DNA of 64,000 nucleotides from Pedobacter cryoconitis (GCF_014207135.1 NZ_JACHCC010000002.1:124001-188000); one strand, 5' to 3'. Shown: positions 1 to 10,088, counted from the stretch's first letter. Notes: generated by a model from the letters alone, not told the origin. Made by a program: numbers and translations.

Positions 1-930
1 CCCAACCAGATTAGGACTAGCCTGTTTTGCCTTGTAATCGACTGTTCCTGTTGGAAAATCAGCTGATTTTGCATTGTAGCTCCGGCCATTGATTTCGTAA
101 GGTGACCTGGAGTTAATTACATCTGAATTAAATGAAAGGAACTTGCGGTCAAATAGCATCTGGCTATATCCGGTGGCTAAATTTGCATTTACCTGAAGTT
201 TGGAAGGTGCATCCTTCATCACCATATTCACAACTCCACCAACTGCATCACCTTCCATATTTGGCGTTAATGATTTATAAACTTCCAGACGTTCCAGTAA
301 TTCTGCCGGAAAGATATCCAGGGGTACATACCGGAATTTGTTATCCGGGCTTGGTATTTTGATCCCATTAACCAAAGTATAGTTGTACCTTTTATCCATT
401 CCTCTCAGGATTGCATACTGGCCATCTCCATTACTGCTCCGTTCTATAGTCACACCCGAAACACGCTGGATCACATTCGCTACAGTCAGGTCAGGCGAGA
501 TTTCCATCGCCCTGCCAGAAACCACATTCATTACCTGCATAGATTTCTGCTCAATCTTTCTCGCCATATGTTCAGTAGAACCTTCATGTTTAACTGCAAT
601 AACGATTTCACTCAGCTCATTACTATTGTCTTCACTCAGGTATACTTTGATAGCAGGATTATGTTCTTTTTCTACCGTAATTTTTTGAGTAAAACTCTTA
701 TAACTGATATAAGAAACCTTCAGTGTATAATTACTCTCTTTAAGGTGTTTGAATTCAAATGAGCCGTCCAGTCCGGTCAATGTACTTAACGTCGTGTTTT
801 CCAACCGGACAGATGCTCCTACCATAGCTTCACCTGTCTGGCGATCGTACACATGTCCTTTAATGTTACCGGCTTTTGCAACCGCAATGCTTAGTAATAA
901 GCAAATGATCGTTTGTAAAATTAATTTCAT
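1..930 (-). CDS. TonB-dependent outer-membrane receptor, N-terminal part (runs off left edge)
   Basis: The ATG is at 930 and 310 codons are visible before the window ends, so the beta-barrel is missing. Residues 1-20 are a signal peptide (MKLILQTIICLLLSIAVAKA). Residues ~21-100 form a carboxypeptidase-regulatory-like domain (NIKGHVYDRQTGEAMVGASV), typical of Bacteroidota receptors. The plug domain follows (~125-225), with YAILRGMDKRYNYTLVNG and GDAVGGVVNM. The family takes up siderophores, peptides or glycans with energy from TonB-ExbBD; the substrate cannot be told from this part. No SusD partner is visible on this side. The TPR/HTH regulator lies upstream on the same strand, 244 bases away, and could control it, but that is only an inference from position. 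Confidence 0.9.
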   Translation of the reverse strand, partial: MKLILQTIICLLLSIAVAKAGNIKGHVYDRQTGEAMVGASVRLENTTLSTLTGLDGSFEFKHLKESNYTLKVSYISYKSFTQKITVEKEHNPAIKVYLSEDNSNELSEIVIAVKHEGSTEHMARKIEQKSMQVMNVVSGRAMEISPDLTVANVIQRVSGVTIERSSNGDGQYAILRGMDKRYNYTLVNGIKIPSPDNKFRYVPLDIFPAELLERLEVYKSLTPNMEGDAVGGVVNMVMKDAPSKLQVNANLATGYSQMLFDRKFLSFNSDVINSRSPYEINGRSYNAKSADFPTGTVDYKAKQASPNLVG

Positions 931-1174
931 TGTTCAGTTTGTTTGTTTGAGCGTGTGTTTTTTATCGCTGGTCAAAAGTGTAATAACATTCTTTTACCGG
1001 CTAAAAATGACCGTGTACAAAATGTAAACAACCTGAACATGACTGTATACAAAGCGCATACAACGTATACATTAACATTTTAATCACCTGACAATCAGTA
1101 TAATGACTTGTACTTATTCGCCATTATCATTCAGTTAGCCCAAGATTAAGGAATTGTTAATGGCCGGAAACCGG

Positions 1175-2770
1175 TCAGATCGTTTGAATGAAGTTGCTTA
1201 AGTTATCACCCGGACTGATGTTTAACTTTTTCCTCAATCTGTACCTGGCTACCCTGAGGCTATCCTGAGAGATCCCGAAAATTACTGCCATATCTTTAGA
1301 GCTCATATTCATTTTCAATAAAGCAATCAGTCTGATATCATTTACAGTCAGATCTTCGCAATGTGCTTTAAGACTATCAAAAAATGACTGGTGAAGCTGT
1401 TCAAAAACCTGTGTAAACTCTTTCCATTGCTGATCGTGATTGATGTTCTGGTTAATCTGTCTGACCAGCTGCTGCAATTGTCTTTTCTGGTCCCTTTTAT
1501 CTTCCTTAATCATTTCCTCCAGCTTATTTCGCATGTTATCCAGGAAATTATTGTGTTGTATTACCTGCAAGGTATGTGTAGTCAGTTCCCTGCTCTTTAG
1601 TTCAAGCTGCTCCTGTTGTGCCAGGTTCAGCTGTTCATTTTTCTCGGCAATTGCAATATTTTCCCTGAGTTTGAGCCGCTGTCTTGAAATTGTCAGTAAG
1701 GCCACTCCAATTAATAAAAGGATGACCACCACCACAGCTATACTGATAATCAGATTTAGTTTCCTGCTGTTTTCCAGATTTGCTATTTCATCATTTTTCT
1801 TATCTATGTTATAGATAATCTGTAAAAAGGCCATCTGCTTATTATTCTCATCCGAGTATAAGTGCAGCAAATGTTTTCTGCTCAGTTCCATATAATGATA
1901 AGCACTGTCATTCTGATTCAGCAGGTTATACGATTTGGCAATATCACGGTAAGCAGATGCCTGCTGATATTCATTTTTAGTAGCCACCGACAGACCTAAG
2001 GCTTTCCTCGTAAATTTCAATCCCCCTTTATAATCTCCGGTTTTACGAAGTATATCCCCCAGATTATTAATTACCTCTATACTGGATACCTCATTATTTA
2101 CGGCCTTATACAAGATCAGAGATTGGTCAAAGTAATACCGTGCAGAATCATACCGGACCAGATCTTCGTAAATACTTCCCAGGTTTTCATAGATTTTGGC
2201 CACCCCCTGTTTATAACCTGCCTGCTGATATTCATTTAAAGCATGGCGCTGGTAATAAAATGCACTATCATAACGCTGTTGTTTTTCATATAAATGACCG
2301 ATATGACCATAAGTTTCTCCCAGACCAATCTTATTATTTGATTTTCTGTATAAGGTTAAGGCCTGATCGTATTGTTTTCTGGATAGTTTCTTATTGAATG
2401 TCTGATAATAGACTATGCCCATATCATTAAAGTTGTCAGCAAGTAAATTCCTCTCTTTCAGCTGTTCAAAGATTTTATCCGCCTGCTGATGATAGTCGAG
2501 TGCCTGTGCATAATGCCCCTGGGCGTAACAAATTTTCCCCATTTGTTGCAAACACATCCCTATAACCCTGTTATCCTTGTTTGCCAAAGCCTGAAGATGC
2601 AGTCTTTTCAGGATCACAAAAGCAGAATCAGGAAAACGATTACTGAGCCGAAGGGTAAACTGAAGTTCTTTTACAGGATTTTCTTTAGCCTCAGCATAAA
2701 AGAACTGAATCAGACAGAAAATGAGTAAGAACCCCATTCTGAGGGAGTATTTGCAATAAAAAGCTATCAT
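1175..2770 (-). CDS. TPR-repeat membrane regulator with C-terminal LuxR-like HTH
   Basis: 531 residues. A signal or anchor segment is at the N-terminus (GFLLIFCLIQFFYAEA). About six TPR repeats follow between ~50 and 320, with repeated A-x-x-Y-x-x-x-A-L-x-Y/L-Y patterns. One transmembrane helix is at ~335-360 (IISIAVVVVILLLIGVALL), then a coiled coil at ~365-440. The C-terminal ~55 residues form a helix-turn-helix of the LuxR/GerE kind (LLKMNMSSKDMAVIFGISQD). This is a common Bacteroidota layout in which a periplasmic TPR sensor is linked through the membrane to a DNA-binding domain. The start could also be Met12 (2737). Target genes are unknown; the TonB receptor downstream is a candidate. 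Confidence 0.8.
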   Translation of the reverse strand: MIAFYCKYSLRMGFLLIFCLIQFFYAEAKENPVKELQFTLRLSNRFPDSAFVILKRLHLQALANKDNRVIGMCLQQMGKICYAQGHYAQALDYHQQADKIFEQLKERNLLADNFNDMGIVYYQTFNKKLSRKQYDQALTLYRKSNNKIGLGETYGHIGHLYEKQQRYDSAFYYQRHALNEYQQAGYKQGVAKIYENLGSIYEDLVRYDSARYYFDQSLILYKAVNNEVSSIEVINNLGDILRKTGDYKGGLKFTRKALGLSVATKNEYQQASAYRDIAKSYNLLNQNDSAYHYMELSRKHLLHLYSDENNKQMAFLQIIYNIDKKNDEIANLENSRKLNLIISIAVVVVILLLIGVALLTISRQRLKLRENIAIAEKNEQLNLAQQEQLELKSRELTTHTLQVIQHNNFLDNMRNKLEEMIKEDKRDQKRQLQQLVRQINQNINHDQQWKEFTQVFEQLHQSFFDSLKAHCEDLTVNDIRLIALLKMNMSSKDMAVIFGISQDSLRVARYRLRKKLNISPGDNLSNFIQTI

Positions 2771-3024
2771 TCGGGTGTATTTAGAAAACCGTTTGAGAAA
2801 TATCCGGTTTCAGCAAAGGAAGTTTTTTAGTATTAATTGAATGTTAAGCTAATGGTAATGAATACCGGGATATTATATTTTGTTTAATCAGATGATAACA
2901 TTAATTGTACAAAATCAGAAATAAAAGAATTAATTTAGGCATAGGGATTGTTATACAACCGATAATACTAAAACTATTAATAACCGAATATATGCTCAGA
3001 CATACCTACCACGATGAAAATGAG

Positions 3025-3195
3025 ATGAAGATGCCGGAAAGCAAAACAATTAACCTGCAGGAGTATTATGAGGTTGAATACTGGTCCGGGAAATTTGGAA
3101 TTACCCCTGAGTTACTGCAACGTATGGTCAAAGAATCAAACAGTACAATAGCTGAAGAAGTAAAAAACTATATTAAAATTAAATACCCTTTATAA
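3025..3195 (+). CDS. DUF3606 small protein
   Basis: A 56-residue protein with the DUF3606 pattern: INLQEYYEVEYWSGKFGI followed by TPELLQRMVKES and a short C-terminal helix. The function of the family is unknown. The frame is open upstream to a TTG at 2905, but family members are about 55-65 residues long and begin shortly before the conserved segment, so ATG 3025 (or 3031; 2992 is possible) is preferred. Its last 6 bases overlap the 3' end of the convergent cardiolipin synthase gene. Confidence 0.7.
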   Translation: MKMPESKTINLQEYYEVEYWSGKFGITPELLQRMVKESNSTIAEEVKNYIKIKYPL

Positions 3196-4650
3196 AAGAG
3201 GTGAAAATAAACGGCCCAGTTTTTCGGGAAACTGTTTATACAGGGGTCTTTTATCCCATTCTACCGGATCAATTCTGATAGCGTCTTCCAGGTCCTGGTA
3301 GAAAATTCTGGTCATCTCTTCAGCAGTATGGCTATCATAAATTACGCTGTTCACTTCAAAGTTCAGCTCGAAACTCCTGTTGTCCATGTTAGCCGTACCT
3401 ATTACCGATAACTGTTTGTCCGAAACCATAGTTTTGGCATGAATGAACCCCTTCTGATATTCATAGATTTCTATTCCCGAGGCCATCAGATCACCATAAT
3501 AGGATTTTCCGGCGGCAGCAACTACTCTGGAGTCCGATTTTCCTGGTACCAGTAAAACTACTCTTACGCCACTCAGCGCTGCAACAACTAATGCATCCAG
3601 TAAACTTTCACCTGGGATAAAATAGGGCGTGGTAATCAGGATTTCCTGTTCAGCCATTCCAATAGCCTGGATCAGCGAAAGTAAAATGGTAGGGTTATCC
3701 GAATCCGGTCCGCTTGCGGCAATTTGTAAAATGGCATTTCCTCCATTGTCTTCCCGGGCATGAAAGAAATCACGTTGTGGCACCAGTTCTTCATCGGCAC
3801 AAAAATTCCAGTCACAGATAAACAGATACTGCAGGTAATAGATTCCTGGCCCGGTTATTTTAACATGCATATCCCTCCAGTATAATTGGTCCGGGCGTTT
3901 TTCGCTGTTAATGTAGCGATCACTGACATTAATCCCCCCCGTAAACGCAATACCTCCGTCAATGACAATGATTTTACGGTGATTTCTGTAATTAATTCTG
4001 TTGGCTAATGCGATAAACAGGATTCTGTAAAAAGGGAAAGCCTGCACTCCGGCAGCGATCAGCTCATCAACCACCTTATCCCGGATACTCCGGCTGCCAA
4101 AATCATCATAAATCAAACGCACCTGCAATCCTGCCCTCGCCTTCTCTATTAAAACATCCTTAATCTGATTTCCGATTTCATCATCTTCGTAGATGTAATA
4201 TTCAATATGGATATGGTGGCTGGCCTCACGCAGTGCCCTCAGAACAGCGGGGAATTTTTCTTCCCCATTCTTTAATATTTCGACCTTATTGTTTCCGCTC
4301 AGATTACTCATCCCGTCATTCAACAGGAGTTTGACCAGCTTCTGATACTTCAATAAAGCCTGTGGCACTGTATTCCATGTTTTTTCAGATTCGCGAAAGA
4401 TCTGTTTTTTGATATGACGTTGCATCAGCTCATTATTGACTATTTTTTTGCTGTATAGCTTTCGTTTCCGGTAGTTAGTCCCTACACAGAAATAAATAAC
4501 AATCCCTATAAAGGGGAAAAATACTGTCAGCATTAAATAAGCCAGGGTTTTACTTGTCGAGCTGGTATCATAGATAATACGCAGACAGGTGGCGATTACG
4601 ATGAGGGTATATAGTATTTCCAGTAAAAGTATCCAGCTGATTTCCTGCAT
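3190..4650 (-). CDS. cls: Cardiolipin synthase (PLD superfamily)
   Basis: Makes cardiolipin by transferring a phosphatidyl group between phosphatidylglycerol molecules at the inner membrane. The N-terminus has two membrane helices (WILLLEILYTLIVIATCLRI and LAYLMLTVFFPFIGIVIYF). Both HKD motifs are intact: HRKIIVIDGGIAFTGG and HAKTMVSDKQLSVIGTANMD, followed by NRSFELNFE. At 486 residues it has the normal length for Cls. The ATG at 4650 was chosen because an upstream TTG at 4671 lies inside a -7 promoter box (TAAATTTG, 4669-4676). Confidence 0.92.
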   Translation of the reverse strand: MQEISWILLLEILYTLIVIATCLRIIYDTSSTSKTLAYLMLTVFFPFIGIVIYFCVGTNYRKRKLYSKKIVNNELMQRHIKKQIFRESEKTWNTVPQALLKYQKLVKLLLNDGMSNLSGNNKVEILKNGEEKFPAVLRALREASHHIHIEYYIYEDDEIGNQIKDVLIEKARAGLQVRLIYDDFGSRSIRDKVVDELIAAGVQAFPFYRILFIALANRINYRNHRKIIVIDGGIAFTGGINVSDRYINSEKRPDQLYWRDMHVKITGPGIYYLQYLFICDWNFCADEELVPQRDFFHAREDNGGNAILQIAASGPDSDNPTILLSLIQAIGMAEQEILITTPYFIPGESLLDALVVAALSGVRVVLLVPGKSDSRVVAAAGKSYYGDLMASGIEIYEYQKGFIHAKTMVSDKQLSVIGTANMDNRSFELNFEVNSVIYDSHTAEEMTRIFYQDLEDAIRIDPVEWDKRPLYKQFPEKLGRLFSPLL

Positions 4651-4668
4651 ATGAATAAAGATATTCCC

Positions 4669-4676
4669 CAAATTTA
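4669..4676 (-). promoter_or_regulatory. Putative -7 promoter box of cls (TAAATTTG)
   Basis: Matches the Bacteroidota -7 consensus TAnnTTTG, 18 bases upstream of the chosen ATG. No clear -33 TTTG is visible at the usual spacing. Confidence 0.4.
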
Positions 4677-4812
4677 GCCAAAGATTTAATTTGAGTGCCG
4701 AATATTTATTTTTATTATAAGGTAATTAGCTATTTAAGCCTTTTGTTAAAACCTTGATAATTAACGGCATAAAATTAGCTGTGTAATTTTCAGTCAACGA
4801 AACTCCTAAACA

Positions 4813-5178
4813 ATGAACAAAAAGATAATCATATTTGATGATGACCCTGAGGTGCTTACAGCATTGGAATCGGCTCTTGATTTTGCCGACTGGGATTTAA
4901 TTACCTTCTCATCTGGTCGGAATGCCATGCAGAAAATCCAGCAGGAAAGTCCGGACCTGATTCTGATGGACATACAACTGGATGGTTTTGATGGCAGAGA
5001 AATATGCAGATCTGTCAAAGAGAATACGGTATTACAGCACATCCCGGTTATTTTGATCTCTGGAATGGAAAATGCTGAAATCCCTGGTCATCAGGATTTT
5101 GGTCCAAATGATTTTTTGCCGAAACCTTTTAATATTGGTGATTTAATTGACAAAGTCTATTTTCAACTGGCCTATTAA
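4813..5178 (+). CDS. Single-domain response regulator (receiver only)
   Basis: 121 residues, all of it a CheY-like receiver. The acidic pocket is D9-D11 (FDDDPE), the phosphoacceptor is Asp53 (LILMDIQLDGFDG), the switch residue is Ser83 (LISG) and the conserved lysine is Lys104 (LPKPF). There is no output domain, so it probably passes phosphate on or acts through protein contacts. No histidine kinase is adjacent, so it is an orphan here. The 3' end overlaps the convergent DUF4260 gene by 4 bases. Confidence 0.9.
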   Translation: MNKKIIIFDDDPEVLTALESALDFADWDLITFSSGRNAMQKIQQESPDLILMDIQLDGFDGREICRSVKENTVLQHIPVILISGMENAEIPGHQDFGPNDFLPKPFNIGDLIDKVYFQLAY

Positions 5179-5534
5179 GCTGATTTCTTACCTATTTTCC
5201 CTAAATGTGTGTCCTGAAACCCAGAAAAATACTTCAGACCATACCCCAGCATCCTGTCCATTGAGCTATGAGCGAAAAGTATAATTCCAGTCAGTACCAT
5301 CCAATCCAGCTTGAAAATTATGCCGGCAAAAAGAATTACTAAAGCCAGTCCCTGATGATGTACGATATTATAAGTGACAGCGCCCACCTTTTGATTAATC
5401 ACATAACCCAGCATACTTAAATCAGGTAAAAATAAAAGTGCAGGAAATAGCCACCAGCTATAACCCAGATAAAGTGTTGCCATATAGCACCCTATAAATT
5501 TACCGGCTTCTTCTAATTTGATCAGTGTATTCAT
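5175..5534 (-). CDS. DUF4260 membrane protein
   Basis: 119 residues with three to four hydrophobic segments and the DUF4260 hallmarks: LEEAG near the start, FLPDLSMLGY, YNIVHHQGLAL, and the C-terminal AHSSMDRMLGYGLKY. An inner-membrane protein of unknown function. It starts 26 bases after the aminotransferase gene on the same strand, so the two may be cotranscribed. Confidence 0.75.
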   Translation of the reverse strand: MNTLIKLEEAGKFIGCYMATLYLGYSWWLFPALLFLPDLSMLGYVINQKVGAVTYNIVHHQGLALVILFAGIIFKLDWMVLTGIILFAHSSMDRMLGYGLKYFSGFQDTHLGKIGKKSA

Positions 5535-5560
5535 AAAGAGACCGGTTTACCGGGGTCTAG

Positions 5561-6742
5561 TTAATTATCCAGTGCTTTTAAAATCACTGCACAGGCCTTT
5601 CTGATTTCTTCTTCAGTAATAATTAAAGGAGGTGCAATTCTCAATGCTGTTTCACAGTGTAAAAACCAGTCAATAATCACTCCATCAACAGCACAACGTT
5701 TACTCACGTTCTCCACCTGTTCAAAACTGTCCAGCTGTAAACTAAGCATGAGCCCTTTTCCCCTGATTTCACGGATCGCCGGATGAACCAGCAGTTCTCT
5801 GAATAATTCTTCTTTAGCAGCAACCCCGTCAATCAGTTTTTCTTCAAGGATAACTTCCAGACTGGCCAATCCCGCAACGCTAGACACAGGATGTCCGCCA
5901 AAAGTAGTAATATGACCCAATATTGGGTTTTCTTTCAATGCACCCATCACTTCCCTGTTTGCGATGAATGCACCAATCGGCATTCCTCCGCCAAGTGCTT
6001 TGGCCAGTAATAAAATATCAGGGACGATATCATAATGTTCAAAAGCAAATAATTTGCCTGTGCGGCCAAATGCAGCCTGTATTTCATCCAGAATAAGCAG
6101 CGTACCAGTTGCAGTACATTTTGCCCTTAACTTTTGCATATAGTCTGCAGAGGCAACTCTTATCCCTGCTTCACCCTGTACCGTTTCCATAATGACACAG
6201 GCTGTCTGTGTGGTAATCATCCCCAGGTCTTCTTCCCTGCCAAAAGTTATGAAACGTACATCCGGTAACAAAGGGCGATACTTTTGTTTGTAATATTCGT
6301 TACCCATTACACTTAAAGCACCATGGGTACTCCCGTGATAAGCATGGTGACAGGAAATAATCCCGGACCTTCCCGTATAACGCTTGGCTAATTTAAGTGC
6401 CCCCTCTGTGGCTTCGGTACCCGAGTTTACGAAATAGACATTATCGAGCTGTCCGGGAAGTACACTAATCAGTTTTTCTGCAAAAAGAACCATTGGCGAT
6501 TGAACAAATTCACCATACACCGTCAGATGCAGATATTTATCCAACTGTCCCCTGATCGCATCAAGTACTTTTGGGTTTCTGTGACCAATATTGCTAACTG
6601 CAAAACCAGACACCAGATCCATATAACTTTTGCCGTTTTTATCATACAAATACATCCCTTCAGCATGATCTACTTCAAGCAGATTCGGATTAGTAGATGT
6701 TTGTGCATTGTTGCGTAAAAAAAGCTCTTTGTGACTGATCAT
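5561..6742 (-). CDS. Class III PLP-dependent aminotransferase (acetylornithine/ornithine type)
   Basis: 393 residues of the fold-type I class III family. The PLP-binding lysine is Lys248 (LLLAKALGGGMPIGAF), the cofactor aspartate lies in LLILDEIQAAFGRTG (Asp219), and the phosphate-binding loop is VNSGTEATEGALKLAK. The closest named groups are acetylornithine and 4-aminobutyrate aminotransferases. No arginine-biosynthesis genes are next to it, so the substrate is uncertain and the name argD is not assigned. The only plausible partner is the DUF4260 gene downstream. Confidence 0.85.
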   Translation of the reverse strand: MISHKELFLRNNAQTSTNPNLLEVDHAEGMYLYDKNGKSYMDLVSGFAVSNIGHRNPKVLDAIRGQLDKYLHLTVYGEFVQSPMVLFAEKLISVLPGQLDNVYFVNSGTEATEGALKLAKRYTGRSGIISCHHAYHGSTHGALSVMGNEYYKQKYRPLLPDVRFITFGREEDLGMITTQTACVIMETVQGEAGIRVASADYMQKLRAKCTATGTLLILDEIQAAFGRTGKLFAFEHYDIVPDILLLAKALGGGMPIGAFIANREVMGALKENPILGHITTFGGHPVSSVAGLASLEVILEEKLIDGVAAKEELFRELLVHPAIREIRGKGLMLSLQLDSFEQVENVSKRCAVDGVIIDWFLHCETALRIAPPLIITEEEIRKACAVILKALDN

Positions 6743-6828
6743 GGGATTTCTTGAATTTGCGGTAAAACTATTTATAATTTAAGCAAAAAAAGATCTTCTC
6801 TATGTCAAAATCAATTTTAAACAGGTTT

Positions 6829-8082
6829 TTAGAAGGTTATACTAAACTCGTGCTGTTCTCCCTGGTAATGATAGTCCAATTTAAAATTATACAGATTACA
6901 GATCTGGGAGGTTATAGCCAGCCCCAGTCCGGTACCTTCAGAGGAAGCGTCTTTATAAAAACGTTCAAATGCCCGCTGACTGTTTAATGCTTTTTCAACT
7001 CCGGTATTAACAACACTCAGTTTACCCGAATGCAGCAGCACCTTAATTTCGCCATTGGGTTTATTATGCCTGATCGCATTGCTGATCAGGTTATTGAGCA
7101 TAATATCTGCAAGATATTTACTCATATACAACCGCTGAGGTTCCATTTTCTGAATCAAATGAATATTACTTGCCGCCAGTAATTCGTTAAACTGCCTGAG
7201 CTTCTGTGTGATTAAAGTATCCAGTATAACATTCTCTTCATCTTTAATCAGGTTATTCTCAATTTTGGCCAGTAATAAAAGTGACTGGTTCAATCTTGTC
7301 AGCCTGTTGACCGCAAGATATACATCTTCTATTAATTCGCCCTGACGGTCTGATAAGGCTTCTGTCTGAATCAGCGTGTCCAGTTTAGAGTTAATTACCG
7401 CCAGTGGGGTCATCATTTCATGAGAAGCATTATCTGTAAAACTCTTCAGCTCTTTATAGTCCTGTCTGACCCTCCTGGACATAGATATCACGGACTGGTC
7501 TAATTCCAGGAATTCATCAATCTGTGTATGCTGTAAAGTAAAATCATTTTTATCCGCAAGGTTAAAAGCTTTAAGCTGTTTAAGTGTTTCATAAAATGGT
7601 CTCCATAAATTACTGAGTACAAATCTATTGATTACCGCTAACGTAACCAACAATACAATGATAACGCCCAGAGTAATCAGAAAGATCAGCCTGATCAGAT
7701 CCTCCGCTTCGAGACTTGATTTTGTAATGGTGACGCTATAATCCTTGCCACCTGCCCTGATTGTAGTCACCAGGCTTCTGCCTGGTTCTGTTTCCTTTTC
7801 GTCCGGATTATTATATACGGTATTCGCAAAATACCTTTCAGTAGAATCTCCCGGTTTTAATTCACTATAAGTAACCTTTTGATCCTTAAAGTCGCTGGGT
7901 AAAGGTAGTTTATCGTATTTAAGGGCACTCGCTACAATCTCTTCTTCTTCAATTTTAAGATCATTATCGAGCTTGTTGGTTAAAATATAATGGATAGCAA
8001 AATAATAAACAGCACCACTGAGCACCAGTATGATCAGGGAAGTGACCAGGTTGACCCTGTTATACTTTCTGGCCAGTTTCAT
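6829..8082 (-). CDS. Sensor histidine kinase
   Basis: 417 residues. TM1 at ~12-34 and TM2 at ~130-152 enclose a short periplasmic sensor of ~95 residues. The HisKA box carries the phospho-acceptor His221 (NASHEMMTPLAVI). The ATPase domain has the N box (NNLISNAIRHN) and the G2 box GTGLGLAI near the end. The ATG overlaps the stop of the response-regulator gene by one base (TGATG), so the pair is translationally coupled. The signal is unknown. Confidence 0.93.
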   Translation of the reverse strand: MKLARKYNRVNLVTSLIILVLSGAVYYFAIHYILTNKLDNDLKIEEEEIVASALKYDKLPLPSDFKDQKVTYSELKPGDSTERYFANTVYNNPDEKETEPGRSLVTTIRAGGKDYSVTITKSSLEAEDLIRLIFLITLGVIIVLLVTLAVINRFVLSNLWRPFYETLKQLKAFNLADKNDFTLQHTQIDEFLELDQSVISMSRRVRQDYKELKSFTDNASHEMMTPLAVINSKLDTLIQTEALSDRQGELIEDVYLAVNRLTRLNQSLLLLAKIENNLIKDEENVILDTLITQKLRQFNELLAASNIHLIQKMEPQRLYMSKYLADIMLNNLISNAIRHNKPNGEIKVLLHSGKLSVVNTGVEKALNSQRAFERFYKDASSEGTGLGLAITSQICNLYNFKLDYHYQGEQHEFSITF

Positions 8083-8756
8083 CAGGCTCCGAATTTATAA
8101 CCCACACCATACATAGATTTAATATAATCTCCGCAACCAGCTTCGACCAGCTTTTTTCTCAAATTTTTAATATGCGTATAGATAAAGTCGAAATGATCAG
8201 AAAGATCAATTTCATCACCCCAGAGATGTTCTGCCAGCGCACTTTTTGTAATTACTTTATTTTGGTTTGCAATAAAATAGATCAGCAGGTCGTATTCCTT
8301 TTTGGTCAGGTTGACCGTATTCTGATTGACCATTGTTTTCATCGCCAAACCATCTATACTGATCTCACGGAACACAATTAAATTGTTACCGTCAAAACTC
8401 TTACGCCTGACTATAGCTGTTACCCTTGCCTTCAGCTCAGACAAATGAAAAGGTTTAACAAGATAGTCATCTGCACCCAGGTTAAGTCCCGAGAGTTTAT
8501 CATCCAGAGAATGTCTGGCAGAAATAATGAGTACCCCATCATTCTTGTGCAGATTTTTCAGATTGCGTAAAATTTCCATTCCATCCCCGTCCGGTAAAGT
8601 CAGGTCAAGGACAACGCAGTCGTAATTATACAGGTTAATTTTAGTCAGTGCCGATGTATAGTCTTCAGCCGTTTCACAAATATTTCCCTCTTCAGTGAAG
8701 TAAGTAATAATGCTGTCTCTTAAAGCTTCTTCATCCTCAATTAATAGTATCTTCAT
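8082..8756 (-). CDS. OmpR/PhoB-family response regulator
   Basis: 224 residues. The receiver has the acidic pair ED at 7-8, phosphoacceptor Asp51 (VVLDLTLPDGDGM) and Lys101 (LVKPFH). The C-terminal winged helix carries LTKKEYDLLIYFIANQNKV and GVGYKF. It is the partner of the overlapping histidine kinase. It begins 36 bases after the NDH-2 gene on the same strand, so the three genes may form one transcript. Confidence 0.93.
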   Translation of the reverse strand: MKILLIEDEEALRDSIITYFTEEGNICETAEDYTSALTKINLYNYDCVVLDLTLPDGDGMEILRNLKNLHKNDGVLIISARHSLDDKLSGLNLGADDYLVKPFHLSELKARVTAIVRRKSFDGNNLIVFREISIDGLAMKTMVNQNTVNLTKKEYDLLIYFIANQNKVITKSALAEHLWGDEIDLSDHFDFIYTHIKNLRKKLVEAGCGDYIKSMYGVGYKFGA

Positions 8757-8792
8757 TTTTGAATTTAGTAATCATCTTTGCAGAAGATGATA

Positions 8793-10088
8793 TTAGTCTT
8801 GCAATTTAGGTTTATCCTCGGGTTGACTGGTATCTACCGGTCTGATAATCATTCTAAGCGACTGATCCTTAGAAAAATAAGCTACTGTCCAGTTATAGAA
8901 TGTCCTGAACCTGTTCCGGTAAGAAATCAGTGATAACAAGTGGATAAACAACCAGGCCAGCCAGGCAATAAAGCCATTGAGATGAACCTTTGGTTTAGGT
9001 AAATCGACCACCGCTTTATTACTTCCGATAATAGCCATACTACCCCTGTCTTTATAAGTAAAGGTTTTAGGGACTCTTTGTTCCGCAACCCGGATAAAGT
9101 TAGCAGCAAGGTTCCTTCCCTGTTGTATTGCAACTTGTGCAACCTGCGGGTGCCCCTCAGGATAACCAGGATCTCCTGACTGGATACAAGTATCCCCTAT
9201 GGCATATACATTTTCCAAACCCTGGACTTTATGAAAGGCATCTACTGCCATTCTTTTTCCACGGCCATAACTAGTCTGAGGAATCCCTTCAAAACTCATC
9301 GCACTGACGCCAGCGGCCCAGATCAGATTTTTGGTTTCTATGATTGTACCATCGGTAAAAATCACTTTGTCGTCCACAAAATCACTTACATGACTGTTCA
9401 GAATAACTTTAACGCCCAATTTAGTTAGTGATTCATAAGTGTTTTCCTGAGATTTTTTACTCATGGGTTTCAATAAGGCAGAACCACCGTCCACCAGGTA
9501 AACCTCGGCACCGGTATGTTTCAGTTCCGGGTAATCCTTATGCATAATATTGTGGCGCATCTCGGCAAACATACCAGAAATCTCCACACCTGTTGGTCCG
9601 CCACCAGCAATGACAATAGTCAGACTTTTTTTGATCTCTTCTTTATCGGTTGTGATTGTTGCCTCCTCGAAATGCGTTAATAATTTGTTACGCATTTGTA
9701 TGGCATCACTCAGCGTTTTCATCGGAATGGCATTTTTCTTTACATTTTCCATTCCGAAGTAGTTCGTTTCAGCTCCCGTAGCAAATACAAGTTCATCATA
9801 TTCAATGGTGCCGTTACTGAGAACCAGCTGACGGGATTCAGGGACCACCTGAAGCAGTTCACCTAATCTGAAATGAAGATTGTCCTTACTTCTGAATAAT
9901 TTACGTATCGGGTAACTGATACTGGAAGGTTCCAGAAAAGCGGTAGCCACCTGGTAAATCAGTGGCGGAAAGAAATTGTAATTATTTTTATCTACGAGTG
10001 TAACCTGATAATGTTTCTTTTTTCCGAGCTGCAGTGCAAGATTAATGCCTGCAAATCCTCCGCCTATAATAACTATTCGTTTCTGCAT
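8793..10088 (-). CDS. ndh: Type II NADH dehydrogenase (NDH-2)
   Basis: 431 residues, an FAD enzyme that passes electrons from NADH to quinone without pumping protons. The FAD-binding Rossmann motif is at the N-terminus (IIGGGFAGINLALQL) and the NADH-binding motif is at ~160 (IVIAGGGPTGVEISGMFAEM). The YAIGD segment and the C-terminal membrane-binding region (LAWLFIHLLSLISYRNRF) fit NDH-2. The order ndh, response regulator, kinase on one strand suggests, but does not prove, joint expression. Confidence 0.88.
   Translation of the reverse strand: MQKRIVIIGGGFAGINLALQLGKKKHYQVTLVDKNNYNFFPPLIYQVATAFLEPSSISYPIRKLFRSKDNLHFRLGELLQVVPESRQLVLSNGTIEYDELVFATGAETNYFGMENVKKNAIPMKTLSDAIQMRNKLLTHFEEATITTDKEEIKKSLTIVIAGGGPTGVEISGMFAEMRHNIMHKDYPELKHTGAEVYLVDGGSALLKPMSKKSQENTYESLTKLGVKVILNSHVSDFVDDKVIFTDGTIIETKNLIWAAGVSAMSFEGIPQTSYGRGKRMAVDAFHKVQGLENVYAIGDTCIQSGDPGYPEGHPQVAQVAIQQGRNLAANFIRVAEQRVPKTFTYKDRGSMAIIGSNKAVVDLPKPKVHLNGFIAWLAWLFIHLLSLISYRNRFRTFYNWTVAYFSKDQSLRMIIRPVDTSQPEDKPKLQD

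Noticed and set aside
132..1027. Several open frames on the plus strand at the left edge
   Set aside because: They are antisense to the TonB receptor, whose signal peptide, regulatory domain and plug are clear on the minus strand.
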